Shown: positions 45,063-53,503, counted from the stretch's first letter. The stretch is 64,000 nt of DNA from JAJPKK01 sp963807015 (GCA_963807015.1 CAWEAS010000024.1:62001-126000); one strand, 5' to 3'. Numbers and translations: made by a program. Notes: generated from the letters alone by a model not told the origin.

Positions 45063-45215
45063 GTAGGGTGGGCAAAGGCGGCCCGGAGCGAACGAAAATC
45101 TGCACGGCCGTCGGTCCGCCGTGCCCACGCGGCTTGCAGGCGCAAGCTGGTGGGCACGGCGGATCACGGCCCTTGCCTCGTCATTGAGTTTCGTGGCCGC
45201 CTTTGCCCACCCTAC
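45063..45215. repeat. Nested palindrome, family E
   Basis: Outer arms of 21 bases are perfect inverted repeats (45063-45083 and 45195-45215; outer ends GTAGGGTGGGC and GCCCACCCTAC). Inside lie 14-base arms TCCGCCGTGCCCAC and GTGGGCACGGCGGA (45115-45128 and 45150-45163), and a central CTTGCAGGCGCAAG hairpin. The whole forms a three-level hairpin of about 153 bases between the divergent Bug and aldolase genes. No other copy is in the window. Confidence 0.88.
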
Positions 45216-45253
45216 TTTGCTTTGCTATAGGCGGACATCCAGAGGGGGGATTG

Positions 45254-46003
45254 ATGGGCGAGCGCGACGAACTTGTGCTGGCGTATCGGATTCTGGCGGC
45301 GCATGGCGTCGTCGATGCGTACGGGCACGTGAGTCTGCGCACCGCGCGCGACCCCCACCGGTATCTCCTCGCCCGCGCGATGGCGCCGGAGCTTGTGACC
45401 GCCGACGACATCATCGAGTTCGATCTCGACAGCAATCCGATCAAGGATCCGGGCGCTCCGCTCTATCTCGAACGCTACATTCACGGCGAAATCTTCAAGC
45501 GCAGGCCAGAGGTGAATGCGGTGGTGCACAACCATTCGCCGTCGGTGATTCCGTTCGGCGTCACTACCGTCCCGTTGCGACCGCTGTTCAACACCGGCGC
45601 GTTCATCGGTGAAGGCGTGCCCACCTTCGAAATTCGCGACTTCCAGGAGAGCGGCGACCTCATCGTCAAGACGCCTTATCTCGGCTCCTCGCTCGCCGGC
45701 ACGCTCGGGACTAAGCCCGCCGCGCTGATGCGCGGGCACGGCGCGGTCGTGGTCGGCGAAAGTCTGATGCTGGCGGTGGTGCGCAGCGTCTATCTCGAAC
45801 TGTCGGCGAAGCTGCAGATGCAGGCGATGCTGATCGCCGGGCCGAACGGCAAGATCGTCTACCTCGATGAAAACGAAGTCGCCGCGACCAGCGGCCGCCA
45901 GGCCTCCGCCGGCACCTGGAAGCGCACCTGGGACCTCTGGTGCATCAAGGCGCAAGCCCAGATCGACAGCGAGACAAGGTCACGGCGGCGCCGGACAAAA
46001 TGA
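45254..46003 (+). CDS. Class II aldolase/adducin family protein
   Basis: This 249-residue protein has the zinc-dependent class II aldolase fold: the N-terminal GVVDAYGHVSLR, catalytic Glu region YIHGEIFKRRPEVNAVVHNH with the metal-binding HNH, and a third His in LMRGHGAVVVGE. Homologues are fuculose-phosphate or ribulose-phosphate aldolases/epimerases and many uncharacterised catabolic enzymes. The ATG at 45254 follows an AGAGGGGGG site. The C-terminus is basic (RSRRRRTK). Confidence 0.9.
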   Translation: MGERDELVLAYRILAAHGVVDAYGHVSLRTARDPHRYLLARAMAPELVTADDIIEFDLDSNPIKDPGAPLYLERYIHGEIFKRRPEVNAVVHNHSPSVIPFGVTTVPLRPLFNTGAFIGEGVPTFEIRDFQESGDLIVKTPYLGSSLAGTLGTKPAALMRGHGAVVVGESLMLAVVRSVYLELSAKLQMQAMLIAGPNGKIVYLDENEVAATSGRQASAGTWKRTWDLWCIKAQAQIDSETRSRRRRTK

Positions 46004-46085
46004 GCAGCCACTCCGAGCCGGCCGAGTAGCCGGTCTCGGAATGGCAGCCGCGAGAGCGGGTTCCGTTCGTCTTGAAGCGCCTCTC

Positions 46086-46122
46086 GTCGTCATGGCCGCG
46101 CTTGTCGCGCGGCCATGACGAC
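46086..46122. repeat. Perfect hairpin between convergent genes
   Basis: Arms of 15 bases, GTCGTCATGGCCGCG (46086-46100) and its reverse complement (46108-46122), enclose a 7-base loop. It lies between the convergent aldolase (ends 46003) and MBL (ends 46152) genes. It could work as a bidirectional transcript end, but no T-tract is present. Confidence 0.7.
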
Positions 46123-46151
46123 CGAAAGGCATTCGCAGGTCTCGAACGATC

Positions 46152-46985
46152 CTACTTGGCTGCGGCGGGGAACGCCGGCAATTTGCTGATGTCGCGCTCG
46201 TCATGCTGAATGATGACGGTCGCCTTGAGGTTCGCGGCGATCTTCTTGAAGCGGTCGAGCGACGCGATCGTCGCGGCGCGGTCGGTGTTGAATGACGGCA
46301 CGCCGTCGCTCGCGTAATTTTCACGGAAGTGCGCGAGGTCGCCGCTGAGCAGCACGTAACCCTTGTCCTTCAGCTTGACGAGCAGGCTGTGATGGCCGGG
46401 CGTATGTCCCGGCGTGTTGATCATCACCACGGTGCCGTCGCCGAACACGTCCTTGTCCAGCGGCACGGCCTCGACCTTGCCGCCGCCGCTGATCCAATTC
46501 GCAAAATTTGCGGGATTGGAGGCCGCGCTCAATTTGGGATCGTTCAACACCTCCCAATCGCCCTTGCCGATCAAGAGCGTCGACTTTGGAAAAGAAGCCA
46601 CCTGGCCGATATGGTCGCCGTGATAGTGGCTGATGCCGACATATTTGATCTGGTCAGGCTTGAGTTCGAGCTTCGCCAGCAGATCGACAAGGCTCACCTT
46701 GGGCGCAACGGCTCCGGCGCTCATGGAGTGGCCGGTATCCCACACCATGAAGTCCTCGCCGTGCCTGACGAGGTAGCAGCTGTAAACGAGCTGAAGCTTG
46801 AGCGCATTGGTGCCGCTATAGGCGTAGGTGTCGGTGAAGCGCAGGCCGACATCGGTCGGCGCGGCCGGTGTCCCGCAATCAAGCCGCGTCAGAGTGACTT
46901 CGGGCGGCGATTGCGCGAACGCGGACAGACTTACCAAGGCATTTGCGCAGGCGCCGACGGCCAACAACGACAGGGTTCGCTGCAT
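46152..46985 (-). CDS. Exported metallo-beta-lactamase-fold hydrolase (N-acyl-homoserine-lactonase-like)
   Basis: This 277-residue protein has a signal peptide (MQRTLSLLAVGACANALVSL, SAFAQ) and an MBL domain with ISHYHGDHIGQ (HxHxDH), the further His in TPGHTPGHHSLLV, the bridging Asp in LLSGDLAHF and a late His in IIQHDERD. The VWDTGHSM segment resembles AHL lactonases such as AiiA/AttM, so quorum-quenching or another lactonase role is possible; this is inference. A textbook AGGGAGGAAA site precedes the ATG at 46985. Confidence 0.9.
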   Translation of the reverse strand: MQRTLSLLAVGACANALVSLSAFAQSPPEVTLTRLDCGTPAAPTDVGLRFTDTYAYSGTNALKLQLVYSCYLVRHGEDFMVWDTGHSMSAGAVAPKVSLVDLLAKLELKPDQIKYVGISHYHGDHIGQVASFPKSTLLIGKGDWEVLNDPKLSAASNPANFANWISGGGKVEAVPLDKDVFGDGTVVMINTPGHTPGHHSLLVKLKDKGYVLLSGDLAHFRENYASDGVPSFNTDRAATIASLDRFKKIAANLKATVIIQHDERDISKLPAFPAAAK

Positions 46986-47218
46986 GGTTTCCTCCCTAAA
47001 CGTGAGTTGAAGCAAAATTGAATTGGCTTTGGGCTTTGGCTTTGGGCGCGCGGATGTTGCCTTGTTGCCGCGAGCCGGTCAATCCGCCGGCTCTGCGTGT
47101 GCCTCCCGCACACCGATGGAAAGCCGGCGCCAACCGGCTATACTGTCGGCGTGCCGCATCATAATGGCTTGCCGTCAGCGAGCCTCAACCTCAATCGCGG
47201 CTGAACCCCGGGGGAAAC

Positions 47219-48004
47219 ATGATCCGCAATCTTGCGACCTTGCCGGCCCGCTTTGCGCCGCTCCTCGCCGCGGTAGCGGTTCTCGCCGCAACATCTGCCT
47301 ACGCAGCCGACTTGAAGGTCATCTCCGCCGGCGCTGTGCGCGGCCTGATCGCGCAGATCATCGACGACTATTCGCAGAAGACCGGCCAGAAGTTCAACTT
47401 CACCATCGGCACGACCGGACAGCTGCGCAATATCATCGCGTCGGGGCAACCGGCGGATCTTGTCATCGTGTCGGCGCCGCTGATGGGAGAACTGGAGAAG
47501 ACCGGCAAGCTTGTCGCCGGCAGCCGCACCGATCTCGGCCGCGTCGGCATCGGTGTCGCAGTCCGCGACGGCGCGCCCGCGCCCGATGTCTCGACGCCCG
47601 ATGCATTCAAGAACGCGCTCATCGCCGCGCATTCGGTCGCCTATACCAATCCGGCCGAGGGCGGCACTTCGGGGATTTTCTTTGCCGGCCTCGTCGACCG
47701 CCTCGGCATCGGCGATGCCATCAAGCAGAAGGCGGTGCTCACCCGCGGCGGACGTGAAGCAGCGATCGAAGTCGCCGAGGGCCGCGCCGACATGGCGATT
47801 GTGTTCATGAGCGAGGGCATGGCCGTGAAGGGCATCAAGCTCGCCGGCGCCCTGCCGGAGTCGATGCAGGATTATTCGGCGTACGCCGCTGCGATCCCGG
47901 CGAACAGCGCAGACCCCGCCGCCGCGCGCGCTTTCGTCGCGGCGCTCGCGTCGCCGGCCATGGCCGCGCGCTGGCGCGCCAACGGCTTCGAGCCGCCGAA
48001 ATAG
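47219..48004 (+). CDS. ModA-like extracellular solute-binding protein
   Basis: This 261-residue periplasmic protein has a signal peptide (about 1-29, ending TSAYAADLK). The binding-protein fold starts LKVISAGAVRGLIAQIIDDY and continues FTIGTTGQLRNIIASGQPADLVIVS, PTRPRS being absent, with a late segment AEGRADMAIVFMSEGMAVKG. It resembles molybdate/tungstate or sulfate binding proteins of the ModA type, but no ABC permease or ATPase genes follow. The ligand is therefore open. GGGGGAAAC precedes the ATG. Confidence 0.86.
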   Translation: MIRNLATLPARFAPLLAAVAVLAATSAYAADLKVISAGAVRGLIAQIIDDYSQKTGQKFNFTIGTTGQLRNIIASGQPADLVIVSAPLMGELEKTGKLVAGSRTDLGRVGIGVAVRDGAPAPDVSTPDAFKNALIAAHSVAYTNPAEGGTSGIFFAGLVDRLGIGDAIKQKAVLTRGGREAAIEVAEGRADMAIVFMSEGMAVKGIKLAGALPESMQDYSAYAAAIPANSADPAAARAFVAALASPAMAARWRANGFEPPK

Positions 48005-48015
48005 AATATGCGTTG

Positions 48016-48123
48016 GTCATTCCGGGGCGCCGCAGCGAAGCGGAGGCGAACCCGGAATCCATGAACACGGACTGCGGAGTATGGATTCCGGGCTGCCTCG
48101 CTACGCTCGGCCCCCGGAATGAC
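48016..48123. repeat. Dispersed palindromic repeat, family A, copy 3
   Basis: The third copy of the GTCATTCCGG...CCGGAATGAC element, between two plus-strand genes. It starts 11 bases after the stop of the ModA-like gene, a position fitting a transcript-end hairpin. The inner arms match those of copies 1 and 2. Confidence 0.9.
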
Positions 48124-48158
48124 AAACTTCGGCGAATATGCGCGAGGGAGGTGTCGCA

Positions 48159-49493
48159 ATGCGTGTCAAAGATCGAATGCTATTCGTCTCGGGTGTCGCC
48201 GCCGCAGCGGCCGCCATGGCGACGCTCGCGAGCACGCCGCTCACCGCCCAGGAGCGCAAGTACCTCGCGCCCACGGATCAGGTGACCGCGATCCGCGCGG
48301 CGCGGCTTTTCGACTCGCGCTCCGGCACCATGTTGAACAATCAGGTGGTGCTGATCCGCGGCGACAAGATCACCGATGTCGGTGCGTCGGTGCAGATTCC
48401 CGCCGGCGCGAGCGTCATCGATCTCGGGAGCGCCACCGTGCTGCCGGGCATGATCGACGCCCACGTCCACGTCAACACCGGCGGAGCGACGCTCGCGCAA
48501 CGCACCTTGATCGCGGTCGCCAACGCCCAGATCGACCTCGACGCCGGCTTCACGACCGTGCTCGACATGGATTCGCGCGGCGGCTTCAACACCGTCGACC
48601 TACGCGACGCGATCAATGCCGGCTACATCCAAGGGCCGCGCATGCAGGTGGTCGGCCAATCGATCAATCAGCGCGCCACCAACTATTATCCGGACACCCA
48701 GTCGGTGCGGTTCTACGAGGGCTTCACCGAGAACAAGAACGTCAATTCGCCGTGGCTCGCGCGCGCCGCGGTGCGCGAAAACAAGCTGCACGGCGTCGAT
48801 TACATCAAGATTTACACGACGCAGGATTTCGCCGGCACCATGCACATGTGGAAGCCGGACGCGACCCTGGTCAACAGTCCCTCGCTCACCTACGAGGAAG
48901 TGCAGGCGATTGTCGACGAGGCGCACCGGCTCGGGCTCAAGGTCGCGTGCCACGCCTATGGCGGCGAGGGCATGGACAGCTGCATCAACGCCGGCGTCGA
49001 TGCCAACAATCACCTGCTCGAACTCGACGACAAGGGCATCAAGGTCCTGCTGGAGAAGAAGCTGCCCTACGTGCCGACGGTCGATGATCTCATCGCGCTC
49101 GAAGCGCCCGATCTGCGCGATACCGGCGGCCGCAATTCACGCCTGAAGCTGCTCGAAGGCGCCTTCAAGCGGGCGTTCGCGGCCGGCATCCCCATCGTCT
49201 TCGGCAGCGGCGCGACGTCGGTCGCGATCCCCCACGGCAAGCAGGGGAACCAGTTCGGCTATTTCGTGAAATGGGGCATGACCCCGCTGCAGTCGCTGCA
49301 GACCGCCTACCTGCCGGCCGCCGCGATGCTCAACTACCACTGGGAAAACGAGATCGGCAGCATCGAGAAAGGCAAGTTCGCCGACATCATCGCGGTCGCG
49401 GGAAATCCGCTCAACGATGTGTCCGAGATGGAGCGCGTGAAATTCGTCATGAAGGGCGGCCGCGTGGTGCGCAACGACCTGCGCGCGCCGTAG
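48159..49493 (+). CDS. Exported amidohydrolase family protein lacking the usual catalytic Asp
   Basis: This 444-residue metal-dependent hydrolase of the prolidase-like amidohydrolase group has a signal peptide (MLFVSGVAAAAAAMATLAST). Metal ligands: HxH in GMIDAHVHVN, Lys in VDYIKIYTT, His in VACHAYGGEG and His in NNHLLELDDKG. The catalytic/metal Asp expected in a GTDAG-type loop is missing; the equivalent loop reads VFGSGATSVAIPHG. It may be catalytically altered. The ATG at 48159 follows GGGAGG. A family D repeat lies directly after the stop. Confidence 0.88.
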   Translation: MRVKDRMLFVSGVAAAAAAMATLASTPLTAQERKYLAPTDQVTAIRAARLFDSRSGTMLNNQVVLIRGDKITDVGASVQIPAGASVIDLGSATVLPGMIDAHVHVNTGGATLAQRTLIAVANAQIDLDAGFTTVLDMDSRGGFNTVDLRDAINAGYIQGPRMQVVGQSINQRATNYYPDTQSVRFYEGFTENKNVNSPWLARAAVRENKLHGVDYIKIYTTQDFAGTMHMWKPDATLVNSPSLTYEEVQAIVDEAHRLGLKVACHAYGGEGMDSCINAGVDANNHLLELDDKGIKVLLEKKLPYVPTVDDLIALEAPDLRDTGGRNSRLKLLEGAFKRAFAAGIPIVFGSGATSVAIPHGKQGNQFGYFVKWGMTPLQSLQTAYLPAAAMLNYHWENEIGSIEKGKFADIIAVAGNPLNDVSEMERVKFVMKGGRVVRNDLRAP

Positions 49494-49502
49494 CGCCGAA
49501 TT

Positions 49503-49661
49503 CACCTCCCCCTGGAGGGGGGAGGTCGCGCCCGCCGTAAGGCGGGTGCGGGAGGGGGTGACAGCGCTTCCATACACTCGGCGCCGAGTTCGTTGCAGCG
49601 CTGTCACCCCACCCCGGACCGCCTTGCGGTCCGACCCTCCCCCTCCAGGGGAGGGTGGTCA
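49503..49661. repeat. Dispersed long palindromic repeat, family D, copy 2
   Basis: About 159 bases homologous to 41689-41870: outer CACCTCCCCCTGGAGG-type arms and an inner pair GGTGACAGCGCT/AGCGCTGTCACC. Compared with copy 1 (GGTGGCAGCG/CGCTGCCACC), a G-C pair has changed to A-T on both arms, that is, a compensated change. It sits directly after a stop codon, as copy 1 does. Confidence 0.88.
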
Positions 49662-49681
49662 CCGGGCGCGCCGCCGCTGCC

Positions 49682-50047
49682 TCACGACGCGCTGCGGCGG
49701 CGTGCGGCGAAGAACGTCACGACGTACCAGCAGATCCACGCGATCAGGATCGGCGTCAGCGAAAACTTGACGATCTTCACGGCGAGCGCCGCGTTGTCGC
49801 GCGACAGGTGCTCGCAATCGAGGTCCTTGTAGACGCACAACAGGTTCGTCGGCACCGCGCCGCTCTGGGCGCAGACCGGATTGGCGCGCGCCTCGGCTTG
49901 CATGCGCAGGCACATCCGAGCCTCGCGTCTCACGCTATTTGCGTGCTCGCGGGCAAAATAAGAGGCGGATCCGGCGAACCACAACGCCGCAAAAGCAATC
50001 GCGATCCAGTGTGCACGGGTCAAATCGTGGAGCATGAGAAATTCCAT
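49682..50047 (-). CDS. Hypothetical small membrane protein
   Basis: I do not recognise this 121-residue protein. It has two hydrophobic segments: about residues 14-32 (WIAIAFAALWFAGSASYFA) and about 91-113 (IVKFSLTPILIAWICWYVVT, FFAARR). Between them is a loop with four cysteines (MCLRM, VCAQ, LCVYKDLDCEH) that would lie on one membrane face. The start could be 50047 or the in-frame ATG at 50035. The composition looks genuinely coding, and the basic C-terminus fits cytoplasmic location. Confidence 0.62.
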   Translation of the reverse strand: MEFLMLHDLTRAHWIAIAFAALWFAGSASYFAREHANSVRREARMCLRMQAEARANPVCAQSGAVPTNLLCVYKDLDCEHLSRDNAALAVKIVKFSLTPILIAWICWYVVTFFAARRRSAS

Positions 50048-50675
50048 TTCGCAAAAATGAAATGTTCAATCGCTGCAAATTACACGCGATCGAACGTCAG
50101 CAAAAGTGCCGTGCGTGCTGCAACCCGCGGACGATGGCCGCGGGATGCGGGCGCCGGGCGCTGCTATATCTGCTATCGAATTTATTCAGCAGATTTGAAC
50201 GGCCTCGGCAGCACGACGTGGATGTTCGTGCCGGCCGAGGCCGTTCGAGCCGGGCGCTCAGACGATACCCGGCACAACGCGGATGCCCCGTGTTCTTGAA
50301 AATCTTGCTGCATCGATGGCTCGGTCTCGGAGCGGGCTTCAGCCGACCAGCAGATCGAAAACCGTCGGTGCCAGGCCGACACAATAATAGGCGAGCAAAA
50401 GGCCGTGCCACACGGCGGTCTGCGGCCATTCCTCATTAAAAAACCGACGCCGGCAAAACCATCTCATACGCGAAAACCTTGCACATGCCTGCCGCCGAAC
50501 GCGGCGGCGCATGCCGTAGACGATGCAGGCGATGTGCCACGGGCCCTGTCGAGCAATCCCAGAGGGTTGGTTGGTTAAGAAATCGCTGCGGGAATATTTC
50601 GATATGTAAATCTTGCCCGCAGACGGCATTTTCTGCCGACCCCGCACGCTCCGAACAGTGCAGTTTGCATGCGCG
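50048..50675. other. 628-base region without a confident gene
   Basis: This stretch is richer in A and T than its surroundings, and no convincing full-length gene is visible. It holds a possible 42-residue membrane peptide listed separately. The part next to the bluB end (50600-50675) shows no terminator. It may contain a degraded gene or regulatory DNA, but nothing specific can be supported. Confidence 0.5.
50339..50467 (-). CDS. Possible small membrane peptide (42 residues)
   Basis: A 42-codon frame beginning MRWFCRRRFFNEEWPQTAVW and ending in a hydrophobic segment (GLLLAYYCVGLAPTVFDLLV) looks like a single-pass small membrane protein with a basic N-terminus. A GCAAGG stretch lies 9 bases before the ATG. 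The frame stays open upstream to 50647, but that part is not protein-like. Evidence is composition only. Confidence 0.28.
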   Translation of the reverse strand: MRWFCRRRFFNEEWPQTAVWHGLLLAYYCVGLAPTVFDLLVG

Positions 50676-51314
50676 TCAGCGTCGCAAGATCCAATCCCCG
50701 CAGTCGCGCCGCTCTTCCCAGCCGGCGCGTTCGAGTTCGGGCTCCGTGCTCTCCGTCTGCGGATAGCCGAGACAGAAGTAGCCGATAAACCGCCACGCGT
50801 CCGGCACGTCGAGTAGTCCGTTCATCCGCTCGGGGTCGAGGATCGAGACCCAGCCCATGCCGATGCCGTCGGCGCGCGCCGCGAGCCACATCATCGCAAT
50901 CGCCGTCACGACCGAATATTCCGCCATCTCCGGCATGGTGCGGCGTCCGAGGCCGTGCCCCACCGTCGTAGCGCGGTCGGCAAACACGCCGAACTGGCAC
51001 GGCGCCTCTTCGAGGCCCGCTAATTTCAGCGTCGCGTATTTGGCGGCCCGTTCGCCCGCATAAGAATTGAGCGCGTCGGCATTGCAAGCTTTGAACTCCG
51101 CCCGCACTGCGTCGCGCCGGGCAGGATCATCGACGATCACGAACCGCCACGGCTGACTTAACCCCACCGACGGCGCAAGCCGCGCGACGTCGAAGAGTCG
51201 TTCCAGCGTGCCGGTCGGTAGCGGATCGATGCGAAAACGCCGCACGTCGCGGCGCCAGGCGAAGAGTTCGCGCAGGCGATCGCGAAAAGCGTCATCGAAG
51301 GGAGGTGCGGTCAT
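50676..51314 (-). CDS. bluB: 5,6-dimethylbenzimidazole synthase BluB
   Basis: This 212-residue flavin-destructase of the nitroreductase fold turns reduced FMN into the lower ligand of B12. The motifs FAWRRDVRRFR, LAPSVGLSQPWRFVIV, FGVFADRATTVGHGLGRRTM, ARADGIGMGWVSILDPERM and RFIGYFCLGYPQ are typical. It is encoded downstream of cobS on the same strand (40-base gap), consistent with supply of dimethylbenzimidazole to CobT encoded divergently. Confidence 0.95.
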   Translation of the reverse strand: MTAPPFDDAFRDRLRELFAWRRDVRRFRIDPLPTGTLERLFDVARLAPSVGLSQPWRFVIVDDPARRDAVRAEFKACNADALNSYAGERAAKYATLKLAGLEEAPCQFGVFADRATTVGHGLGRRTMPEMAEYSVVTAIAMMWLAARADGIGMGWVSILDPERMNGLLDVPDAWRFIGYFCLGYPQTESTEPELERAGWEERRDCGDWILRR

Positions 51315-51354
51315 GGCAGGCCATCGTCATCGCGGGCCAACGATCGCCGCGCCG

Positions 51355-52176
51355 TCATGACAGCGCCCTCGGCAGCGCGGCAGCGGTCAGCAGGACCAGG
51401 ACTTCGTTCACCTGTTCGAGCGCGCCGAGCACGTCGCCGGTCTGTCCGCCGATCTGGCGCAACGCGAGCAGTGCCATCACACCACTCGCGATCGCCATGA
51501 GCACAAGCGCCGCGATGCCTGCCGCCGGACCGAGGGCGAGAGCAAGCGCGACCGCGCCCAGCACGGCAGCGGCAATCGCGGCTTGCGATGATGGTCGGCC
51601 GGCGCCGGCCGAGAGCCCATCCGGGCGCGCCGGCGGCACGAGATGCATGAACGCCGGCATCGCCGCGCGCGCGGCTGCGTGGGCCGCGACGAGCGCAAGC
51701 GCAACTGCCGCCGGGCGCGCGATGGCGGCGAGCGCGCTCCACCGCAGCAGCAGCGACAGCGCGAGCGCGCAGGCGCCGTAAGTGCCGAGCCGGCTGTCGC
51801 GCATGATGTCGAGCTTTTTCGCGCGATCGGCGCCGCCGCCAAATCCGTCGGCAGTGTCGGCAAGTCCGTCCTCGTGCAGGCAGCCGGTCAGGATCATCCC
51901 CGACGCGAGCGTGAGCGCCGCGCAAGGTCCGCTCGGCAGCCCGATGATGAACGATGCCCAATAAACGAGCGCGGCAGCGGCGCCGACGAGGGCGCCCGCA
52001 ATCGGAAATGTCCAGCTTGCGCGGGCGAGATCGCCACTCGTGATCGGTGCCGCCTGTCCAAGCGGCAGGCGCGTCGAGAACATGATGCCGATCTTGAGAT
52101 CAGCGAGTAGACGCGTCCCGATGTCAAGCCAGTGGGCCGGCCCGCTGTCATGCTGTCCCGTGCCGGGCGCCGTCAT
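51355..52176 (-). CDS. cobS: Adenosylcobinamide-GDP ribazoletransferase CobS
   Basis: This 273-residue polytopic membrane enzyme joins adenosylcobinamide-GDP to alpha-ribazole phosphate in the last assembly step. Signatures are HEDGLADTADGFGGGADRAK and LDIMRDSRLGTYG near residues 100-135, and GGQTGDVLGALEQVNEV near the end. The hydrophobic Ala/Leu-rich segments give several membrane spans. The start at 52176 gives a longer hydrophilic N-terminus (about 30 residues before the first family motif IMFSTRLP); a later start is possible. It is divergent from cobT with 80 bases between starts. Confidence 0.94.
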   Translation of the reverse strand: MTAPGTGQHDSGPAHWLDIGTRLLADLKIGIMFSTRLPLGQAAPITSGDLARASWTFPIAGALVGAAAALVYWASFIIGLPSGPCAALTLASGMILTGCLHEDGLADTADGFGGGADRAKKLDIMRDSRLGTYGACALALSLLLRWSALAAIARPAAVALALVAAHAAARAAMPAFMHLVPPARPDGLSAGAGRPSSQAAIAAAVLGAVALALALGPAAGIAALVLMAIASGVMALLALRQIGGQTGDVLGALEQVNEVLVLLTAAALPRALS

Positions 52177-52256
52177 CTGCTATTCCGATCGATGCTTGTA
52201 GGCTTAAGCCCTCGGAATTTGCTAGACAGTGCTCTCGCCGGCCACCGCGGATATCC

Positions 52257-53273
52257 ATGACCAGCTTTTCTTCTTTTGCCGATTTGAGATCGGCCTGCAT
52301 CGATCTGCCTGACGCCGATGAGAACGCGGCGACCGCAGCCACCAACCGTGACGCCCAGCTCACCAAGCCGCCGCGCAGTCTCGGCCGGCTTGAGGAGTTG
52401 GTGTTCTGGCTCGCGCGCTGGCAAGGCCGCAATCCGCCACGCCTCGACACCGTCGAGGTGCTTGTGTTCGCCGGCAACCATGGCGTGACCGCGCAGGGCG
52501 TGTCGGCCTTTCCGCCCGCGGTGACCGAGCAGATGGTGGCGAATTTCGCCGCCGGCGGCGCCGCGATCAATCAGCTCAGCCGGGTCACGGGCGCAAGCCT
52601 GCGCGTCATTCCGCTCGCGCTCGATGAGCCGACGGCCGATTTTACGTTGGCCCCGGCAATGGACGAGGCTGCGTTCCTGTCGGCGGTCGCGAGCGGCTAC
52701 GTCGCTGTCGCGCCGGGGACCGATCTCGTCTGCCTCGGCGAAATGGGAATCGGCAATACCACGGCAGCCGCTGCGATCGCTGCGGCGCTGTTCGGCGGCG
52801 GCGGCGCGCGCTGGGCCGGACGCGGCACCGGCGTCGATGACGACGGCCTCGCCCGCAAGCGCGCAGCCATCGATGCCGGGCTTGCCCGTCATGCGGACCT
52901 CGCCGGTGATCCGCTGCGTATCGCCGCGGCGCTTGGCGGGCGTGAACTTGCCGCGATCCTTGGCGCCGCGCTTGCGGCGCGGCGGCAGCGCATCCCCGTC
53001 GTAGTCGACGGCTTCGTCTGCACTGCAGCGGTCGCGCCGCTCGCCAAGCTCAAGCCCGATGGTCTCGCGCACGCCGTTGCCGGCCATGTGTCGGCTGAGG
53101 CCGGCCACCGCGCGCTGCTTGATGAACTGGGCATGAAGCCGCTGCTCGATCTCAACATGCGGCTCGGCGAAGCCTCGGGCGCCGTGATCGCGGCCCAGGT
53201 GCTGCGCGCCGCGCTCGCCTGCCACACCGGCATGGCCACCTTCGCCGACGCCGGCGTTTCGGGCAAATTGTAG
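52257..53273 (+). CDS. cobT: Nicotinate-nucleotide:dimethylbenzimidazole phosphoribosyltransferase CobT
   Basis: This 338-residue enzyme makes alpha-ribazole phosphate from dimethylbenzimidazole and nicotinate mononucleotide. Motifs are KPPRSLGRLEELVFWLARWQ, VFAGNHGVTAQGVSAFPP, CLGEMGIGNTTAAAAIAAAL, GRGTGVDD and the C-terminal MRLGEASGAV with the catalytic Glu (about residue 305). The length is normal. It faces cobS across a short divergent region and is followed by family D and C repeats. Confidence 0.96.
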   Translation: MTSFSSFADLRSACIDLPDADENAATAATNRDAQLTKPPRSLGRLEELVFWLARWQGRNPPRLDTVEVLVFAGNHGVTAQGVSAFPPAVTEQMVANFAAGGAAINQLSRVTGASLRVIPLALDEPTADFTLAPAMDEAAFLSAVASGYVAVAPGTDLVCLGEMGIGNTTAAAAIAAALFGGGGARWAGRGTGVDDDGLARKRAAIDAGLARHADLAGDPLRIAAALGGRELAAILGAALAARRQRIPVVVDGFVCTAAVAPLAKLKPDGLAHAVAGHVSAEAGHRALLDELGMKPLLDLNMRLGEASGAVIAAQVLRAALACHTGMATFADAGVSGKL

Positions 53274-53278
53274 AGACC

Positions 53279-53374
53279 TGCACCTCCCCCTGGAGGGGAA
53301 GGTTGTTTCATCCTCGACCGTGATGCACGAAAGAATGACTCAATACATTCACCTCCCCCTGGAGGGGGGAGGTC
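53279..53374. repeat. Partial family D repeats after cobT
   Basis: Two half-copies, CACCTCCCCCTGGAGGGG (53281-53298) and CACCTCCCCCTGGAGGGGGG (53350-53369), flank a unique 50-base segment. They match the outer end of the family D element found after mepA and after the exported amidohydrolase gene, again just after a stop codon. Confidence 0.75.
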
Positions 53375-53390
53375 GACGCAGCATCTTGTC

Positions 53391-53503
53391 CTCCCTCCCC
53401 CCTTGTGGGGGAGGGTCGGGGTGGGGGGTCTAGAGGAAGCGGCACAGTGGTGCCTCATTCGCCGACCCCCACCCCCGACCCCTCCCCACAAGGGGGAGGG
53501 GAG
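53391..53503. repeat. Family C GC-rich palindrome forming the end of cobB
   Basis: About 113 bases: CTCCCTCCCCCCTTGTGGGG on the left and a near-complementary CCCCACAAGGGGGAGGGGAG on the right, with a less conserved centre. It has the same design as the copies at 57282, 59370 and 62471. The cobB frame (minus strand) runs into its right half and stops at a TGA within it. Confidence 0.88.
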
